Of a DNA stretch of 64,000 nucleotides, positions 58,708-64,000 are shown piece by piece. The stretch is from Nemopilema nomurai (lineage: Eukaryota; Cnidaria; Scyphozoa; Rhizostomeae; Rhizostomatidae), in the NCBI GenBank assembly GCA_003864495.1, contig PEDN01001354.1, forward strand, positions 434,001-498,000, written 5' to 3'. The position numbers and the translations under genes are program-made. Under the pieces are notes generated by a model. That model was not told where the DNA came from, ran no database searches, and saw only the letters and a list, made by a program, of their open reading frames with translations. How positions within the stretch are numbered: the first letter of the stretch is position 1; the number at the start of each line of letters is the position of its first letter.

Positions 58708-58872
58708 GGCACCGCGGAGCAGGGGGGAGGGAGGCTGAGGGGGCTTTAGCCCCCCAATTTTTGCAAAGAATGCCAAATATTAAGTAAGAAACTACCAATA
58801 TACCTCTTTTATGATGGTTTTAGCCCCCCCTCTTTTCTAGACCCCCCGTTTTTCTCAACTCTCCGCGGTACC
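58708..58872. mobile_element. Small MITE-like element, 12-bp TIRs
   Basis: Ends GGCACCGCGGAG (58708-58719) and CTCCGCGGTACC (58861-58872) are inverted repeats at 11 of 12 positions. They are followed inward by G-runs and C-runs (GGGGGCTTTAGCCCCCC; TTTTAGCCCCCCC). 165 bp, non-coding. Confidence 0.5.
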
Positions 58873-59577
58873 TTGTTCGATGATTGAATTTTAGAAAAAA
58901 ATTTGCAGGGGAAGTTTCATGCTAAAACTCTAGTGATGTACGGTGGGGAAAGGAAAAAAGTTACTTCTTGAACACACATGTGCATCTTCTTTTCTCGAGT
59001 ATTTTCAGTACGCCATTATTACACATCAAAAATGACATTGCAATGAGAGTTATCTACTGAGTTGATGCAAATAAAATCAAGCAGTATATAAACACATTCT
59101 TTTTTATTTTCATACTCTATTCTAAAAACAACAGAAAGAACGGTGAAAAATTTTGATCCCTGAAAGAATGGGGGGCCAAGTTCAATGCCTGATGACTCTT
59201 TAATCCAACATTTCTTTACACGTAAAGTGAGAGTGAATGTGTGAAGGTCTTAGCTAGAGCCGTTGAAGGAGAAACAAATCCTTTATTTATTTTTGCATTG
59301 CCTCCACCGTGTTGCACCGAAGGCGCTATTCAAATGTTCAAATGGCTAGAAAGCCAATCAAATGAGGGCAGGGAACTTTTTCGACCAATCAAATCGTTTC
59401 GCGCGTCAGCCATGGAAAATTTAACCGCCTTGGTCCTAAACTGTCGAATAATTCGTTCCATGCTTGTCAAGGTAAGTTGCCCAAGGATTTTAATTTCAGG
59501 TATCGGCCCAAATCTGCTTATTTTATGGAAATACGTGGATTAATCCAAACGTTATAACTGTTTTGTATCAAACGAAG

Positions 59578-60414
59578 ATGTCGAACGACCTTGTGGGAGA
59601 AATTGTTGTCATAAAAAGAAGTGGGAACGATGGCGCCAGGTTTCCACTGAGAGCTGCACATTGCACATTTGGGAGGTAAGCAAAGTCTTAACTTATATCT
59701 TTCACGATCTGATGATAGCATTTGAAAATCTCTTGAGCACTTAAGAGGGATATTTTCATTAAGATAAATTACCGTGTTTATTTCTATTAGGCCTATTTGA
59801 ATTAGTTGGCCTTCTTTTGTGTAGATTCGTTTGCCTACTTACTTTGACCTAACGTTATCCGAAAGTAAAGGGTGATAATTGCAAAACATAATTTTATTTT
59901 ACTGTCTTTTATTCTAGAGACCCAGAATGTGATATTCGAATTCAAATACCCCAAGTTGAGCTTGAGCATGCAAAGATATTTTGTGATGATGGGAAGGTAT
60001 GGTTTCTAGATGCAAACATTTTACATTTGTTGTTGTTATTTTGTTATTAAGCCAGATTTGTAGTATTTATTAGAATGTGCTTAAAATTTCTATTTGATCT
60101 TATGCTGCAAAGTCTATGGCAGTTTGTTCAGACGATGCCCAAAAGTTTGTCAATTTACTGTTTAGTTTTTGTGTTGTGTTGATTTGTGCAGTGGTACACT
60201 TTATATGAACATCATTAAAACGATTTTAATTTTTGTTTTTCAGGTTTGGTTGCAAAATCTTGCAAAAGATGTGCCAACGTTGCTAAACAGTAAAGCAATA
60301 GCAACCCATGAAGTTTCACATAATGACATATTCACGATAAGTCAGCGATCTTTCCGCTTTGGATTTCCAGATAGAAGAAAAAGCACTTCAAGGCGCCAGT
60401 CATCAAGCAGAAAA
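59578..60414 (+). other. FHA domain segment of MKI67 (exons 1-3)
   Basis: Encodes residues 1-116. The beta-sandwich pattern of the Ki-67 FHA domain is clear. The Gly-Arg of the phosphopeptide-binding loop is kept (FGR, residues 31-33). The serine of the SxxH motif is Glu47 (ELEH, 47-50), and the usual Asn-Gly reads Asn-Ser. In Ki-67 the domain binds phosphorylated NIFK and Hiklp2. The changes suggest altered or lost phosphate contacts here. Confidence 0.85.
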
Positions 60415-63400
60415 GTGAGTATCAGTCTGGTCCACTGCTCACCATTGTTCTGCAAATTTTTCCTTTGCAGAAACATCGGCTATGAAGTCATACAATTTTT
60501 ATATTTGCTCTGAGACATTGGTAAATGCCATTGTCCATCTACTAACCTTCATCTTATGTATACCCACTATCTGGAAAACAATTTTGCAAGAAAACCCATC
60601 TGACTAACCTTATATCCTAACCTAAGATTTGGAACATTCAGCCCAATAATATGGCCATTAAAGATTTTTCAAGCAATTAACCAAATTTCTTTTCAAACTC
60701 CACAATCCAGAAAGTTTTTGATTTTCCTCTCTTGTTGTTTGTGTTCAAAGTAGAAGCTTTTGTGTTAACCTCTATCTTTATCAACGTGCTTGAGGGGCTT
60801 TCAGTTTCAGCTGTATTCAATGCAGTCATGAAGCAAATATAAAGCTCTGCTCAAACTGTACTAAGCAATTTGCCAAAGCCATGAAAGAATGATATGTATT
60901 AATTGTGATTATTCTTTCTTTTTAGACGCCTCTCAAGTCTATTCAAGCAAGCCCCAGGACTCCTAAAGGAAACGAAATCTTAGACATTGCTGCTAAAAAG
61001 TCACCACAGAACAAAGATAGTGTTCAAAATGATGTCTCTCCAAAAGGAAAATCTATCTTGTCGCCAACAAAAAGTTCAGTTACAACTCCTGTTCAACAAA
61101 AGGAGAACACTCCAGAGGAGCATGTGTCAGATAAAGCTACACCATCAATTCTTAAGAAGACAGCATCTGCAAAAAGGTCTGAGAAGAAAAGGATATCATT
61201 TGGTCCTAATTTGAGCCCAGAACTCTTTGACAAGTCATTGCCACCATCCACACCATTGAGGAAAGGGAGGAGCCCATCAAGAAGACTTTCAGAGCCATTG
61301 AAGAAAGGCACACCTGGAAGGTCTCCAAGAAGAAAAAGATGTTCAATGGGAACAATTTTAGGTGGGATTCCAATTGTTGAGGAGGATGAAAATGTTGTGG
61401 AAGAAAACCAAGAATCGCCTTCTGAAGAAAGTACTGAAAGTAGTGCTGATTTGAAGACCAGTCAACCTACTGCTCCAACACCATTGAGAAATGCAATAAA
61501 GAAGGGAGTGACACTGAGGCAGACCAAAAAGAAGCTTGATACAAAATTGCAAATGGAGATCAAGGATGGTAAGCAGTTAAAGAAAACCAAGAGGTCTGCA
61601 CCAACTCCGTTGAAAGCTGAGATCAAGAAGGGTGTCCAGCTGAGAGCAACTAAAAGAATACTGTCTGCTAAATTGCAAAGTGAAATTAGAGCTGGTACAA
61701 AGCTGGTTCCTTTGCTTAAGAAGTCTCTGAAGACACCAATCAGGAGCCAGATCAAAGCAGGTAATGCATTTTACATGCCCTTTTTTGCCATTTGTTCCTT
61801 ACTGCTTCATTTTTTGTTAATGTTCTCCTTGTTCTTTTAGAATTATATAAACTGCAACAAATTTATAGCTCACCTTGTTTATATAAATATAAACAAATGA
61901 AGGTGTTAAAGAAAATCTTTTTTATGCTTAACCAGAATTTTGTTCAGTCTTCCAGACTTTTTTAAAATTAAAACAAGAAAATACCTGTAAATTACAAAAG
62001 TATTTCAAAGCCTGTCTAGTGTAAGCTAGTTTTAAAGCTGTAACGGTTTTCCTGTGAGCTTTGCAGCAGATCACTGCATGATTCTTATTATATACTGTGT
62101 TGTAGGAATCAAACTTAAAAGAACAATGAAGAAAATGAGGACACCACTCAGGAAGGAAATTGCATCTGGATGGAAGAACTTGAAAAAGACAAATGAAGCT
62201 GAAGATGTGCAGAAGATGGAGAATGTATGTGTGAGTTTGATTATTTTTACTTCTGATTTTTTTAGCTGTGAGAAAGGTAATCTAATTTGTAATGTGCATT
62301 ATTTCTTTCTTAATTTCTAATACATATTTGGACAAATTCTTTAATACTTGATCTATACATATTTAAATCACTTCTTTATAACTGTAACTTTGTTCATCTT
62401 TGTTCTTGAAAGTTGTTGCTGTCTAATGTAGAAAAAAGTCTTGCAAATATAATAAATTGTTCCCTGCATTTGTTCAAAGGCTGACACACCTATGGTAGAG
62501 GCTGTAAGTGTGAAAGAGCTTGAAGAACCATCGGTGGGAAGTGAGAGTTCTGATGTCATTGAAGGGGCTCTTGGCCTTGACAGACTCATGAAAACACCAA
62601 AGGTAATAATGGTGCATGATGTTATGGCAGAAGAACATCTTGGTCTCAATCACCTAATGAACACACCCAAAACCAAAAGTGAAGATGGGACAATTGAAGG
62701 CAATCTTGGACTTCAAAGATTGTTGAAAACACCAAAAGAGAAAAGTGCTCCTGTGGACAGTCCTAATCTGAGCAGTTTGTTCCAAGAGACTGCAATTGAA
62801 CAGCCAATTCAGGAAGACCATGTCAAAGAAGAGGGCAGCAGTACCCCAAAAAGTAATGCCTCAAAGAGAAAGGTGAATTTCTTTGGTTCTGATGTTTTTG
62901 TTTGAATTTTGATTTGATGCACAAATGTGCCTGGTGATAGTCTTATTTTCCAGATAATTTCTCCACTGTCAGAGTAAGGTGTTAAAACGATTAGAAGCAG
63001 TATTGTGAAAAACTTACGTTAAGACATATATGGAACAAGTGTTCCAACCAGCTAAGCTAAGTTCTTTTGCGTCTGCCATTAATTTTGTTCCAGTCATACA
63101 TGATATCAACATAGACTCTGCTCTATGTTTTGTATTTCAAGAAATGTCCAGCTGAGTTTGTGGTTTTTTCTATGCTAGACACCTTTGAAGTCAATCAAGG
63201 GAAGTCCAAGGACACCTGCTGCTGGGGAATCATTGAAGAAGTCAATCACAAGATTTAGAAGGAATTCTGCTGCAGTTCAAGAGGAAGATGAAGCTCTCTT
63301 CTCATCTTCGCTATCATTACTAGAGCTATCACCTGAACTAGCTGTCATTGGGCAAGCAATTACGGAACAACCACCAAACGTAGGAACGTCATCAGTGCTC

Positions 63401-64000
63401 AAGAAGGCTACATCTGCAAAAAGATCTGAGAGGAAGAGGATTTCATTTGGTCCTGGCCTGAGTCCTGAATTGTTTGATAAAACACTGCCACCATCTACTC
63501 CGTTGAGGAAAGGAAAAAGTCCATCAAGAAGATTGTCAGAACAAGTGCACAAGACAACACCAGTAAGTTCAAAAAGAAAGGAAAGGTATTCACATGGAAC
63601 AGCCTTGGGCCGAATGCCCATAATGGAGGAAGAGGAAGATGTAACTGATGTGGTGTCTGTAGACCAAATCGATTTAAAAGCTTGTCTGCCTACAGCTCCA
63701 ACACCATTGAGGGGTGAAATAAAGAAGGGCGTAACACTAAGACAGACCAAGAAGAAACTTGATGCAAAATTGCAAATGGAGATCAAGGAGGGCAAGGAGT
63801 TAAAGAAAACCAAGATGTCTGCACCGACTCCATTGAAGGCCGAGATCAAGAAGGGAGTGACACTCAGACAGACCAAGAAAAAGCTTGATACAAAATTGCA
63901 AATGGAGATCAAGGATGGTAAGCAGTTGCGGAAAACCAAGAGGTCTGCACCAACTCCATTGAAAGCTGAGATCAAGAAGGGTGTTCAGCTGAGAGCAACT
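59578..64000 (+). CDS. MKI67: Ki-67 homologue (5' part, exons 1-7, continues beyond window)
   Basis: Mitotic chromosome-coating protein and PP1 scaffold. Exons: 59578-59675, 59918-59996, 60244-60414, 60926-61760, 62106-62224, 62480-62872, and 63179 onward (open at the window edge). All introns are GT-AG and in phase; at least 839 residues are visible. Residues 1-115 form an FHA domain very like the Ki-67 one (IKRSGNDG, FGRDPECDIRIQIP, ISQRSFRF). Exon 4 has SILK (190-193), RISF (205-208) and SPELFDKSLPPSTPLRKG (213-230), the Ki-67/Repo-Man PP1-gamma docking arrangement. Exon 7 repeats it (SVLK 637-640, RISF 652-655). Both copies are followed by basic 21-residue repeats. Exon 6 has three GLxxLMxTPK-type motifs, similar to the GFKELFQTP core of vertebrate Ki-67 repeats. 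FHA plus the docking motif favours Ki-67 over Repo-Man, which lacks an FHA domain. The C-terminal LR chromatin-binding region is not in the window. Confidence 0.93.
61145..61267 (+). other. PP1-docking module 1 (MKI67 exon 4)
   Basis: Residues 190-230: SILK, then KRISF, then GPNLSPELFDKSLPPSTPL. In human Ki-67 and Repo-Man the RVxF motif plus the following segment selects PP1-gamma. The serine in RISF corresponds to the Aurora B-regulated serine of RVSF. Confidence 0.9.
61478..62200 (+). repeat. 21-residue basic repeats of MKI67, first array (exons 4-5)
   Basis: From residue 301, six units follow the pattern TPLxxEIKxGxxLRxTKK, alternating with TKLQxEIKxGxxLKKTKR. The fifth unit crosses the exon 4/5 junction (TPIRSQIKAG, then IKLKRTMKK). 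The TP dipeptides are potential CDK sites. Units pair into a 42-residue (126-nt) super-repeat. Confidence 0.85.
62480..62872 (+). other. MKI67 exon 6 with three GLxxL(M/L)xTP motifs
   Basis: Residues 435-565. LGLDRLMKTPK (465-475), LGLNHLMNTPK (488-498) and LGLQRLLKTPK (510-520) recur at 22-23 residue spacing, each after an acidic stretch. They resemble the GFKELFQTP core of the about 120-residue vertebrate Ki-67 repeat, but here the repeat is only about 23 residues. Confidence 0.75.
63392..63514 (+). other. PP1-docking module 2 (MKI67 exon 7)
   Basis: Residues 637-677: SVLK, then KRISF, then GPGLSPELFDKTLPPSTPLRKG. Nearly identical to module 1. Exon 7 also begins like exon 4 (TPLKSI, then SPRTP), showing that the whole exon was duplicated. 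Confidence 0.9.
63701..64000 (+). repeat. 21-residue basic repeats of MKI67, second array (exon 7, open-ended)
   Basis: From residue 740, at least five more units with an exact 126-nt period (for example ACACTAAGACAGACC at 63734 and ACACTCAGACAGACC at 63860). The last about 140 bp before the window edge is nearly identical in DNA to exon 4 at about 61507-61650. The array continues past 64000. Confidence 0.85.

Larger units (their letters stand above)
56857..59577. other. Divergent intergenic region between SLC46-like gene and MKI67
   Basis: 2.7 kb between two divergently transcribed genes. It contains a G-rich repeat (57517-57863) and a small TIR element (58708-58872). A good donor (GTAAGT at 59472) about 100 bp before the MKI67 start suggests that the MKI67 5' UTR has its own exon ending at 59471. 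In frame, that exon could also add about 20 N-terminal residues from an ATG at 59411. Confidence 0.5.

Noticed and set aside
61462..61755. Minus-strand open frame of about 97 codons
   Set aside because: Antisense shadow of the first MKI67 repeat array, for the same reason.
63277..63975. Minus-strand open frame of about 230 codons
   Set aside because: It is the antisense of the MKI67 exon 7 repeats. The 126-nt period keeps the opposite frame open, and its peptide simply repeats with the same period. The plus-strand frame has splice sites and known motifs.

Overview
This looks like nuclear DNA of an intron-rich, AT-rich animal genome. The genes present (a type II PI 4-kinase, the cilia protein CFAP99, profilin, an SLC46-like transporter and a Ki-67 homologue with an FHA domain) and the dense small inverted-repeat elements suggest an early-branching marine invertebrate. 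An anthozoan cnidarian (coral or sea anemone) is my best guess, from general protein character rather than any search. No prokaryotic features, CRISPR arrays or rRNA genes were seen.

Layout. 1-6709: intergenic, with one perfect inverted-repeat element (2580-2780) and one orphan exon-like segment (3854-3942). 6710-26759 (minus): complete PI4K2 in 9 exons, 466 aa. 27908-40740 (minus): complete CFAP99 in 26 exons, 637 aa. The two lie head to tail on one strand, about 1.1 kb apart. 40741-52233: gene-poor and rich in repeats: a tRNA-like TIR element, a 25-bp minisatellite, MITE-like elements, and a 260-bp near-identical duplication (about 42760 and 49520) that may carry the profilin promoter and 5' UTR exon. 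52238-52666 (plus): intronless profilin coding region. 55378-56856 (minus): single-exon MFS/SLC46-like transporter. 59578 to the right edge (plus): a Ki-67 (MKI67) homologue cut by the window end, seven exons and at least 839 codons visible.

The genes do not form a pathway. They are unrelated housekeeping, ciliary and cell-cycle genes. Exon structures were read by hand: every intron proposed in the three multi-exon genes is GT-AG, and the reading phase is kept at every junction. That internal consistency is the main support for those models.

The most interesting signal is in the Ki-67 homologue. Its PP1-docking exon (SILK-like motif, RISF motif, then a segment like the Ki-67/Repo-Man docking motif) occurs twice (exons 4 and 7). 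Both copies are followed by a 21-residue basic repeat in near-identical 126-nt units, and three short GLxxLMxTP-type motifs resembling the core of vertebrate Ki-67 repeats lie between them. The FHA domain lacks the usual phosphate-contacting serine. Together this looks like a lineage-specific, multivalent PP1 scaffold built by exon duplication.
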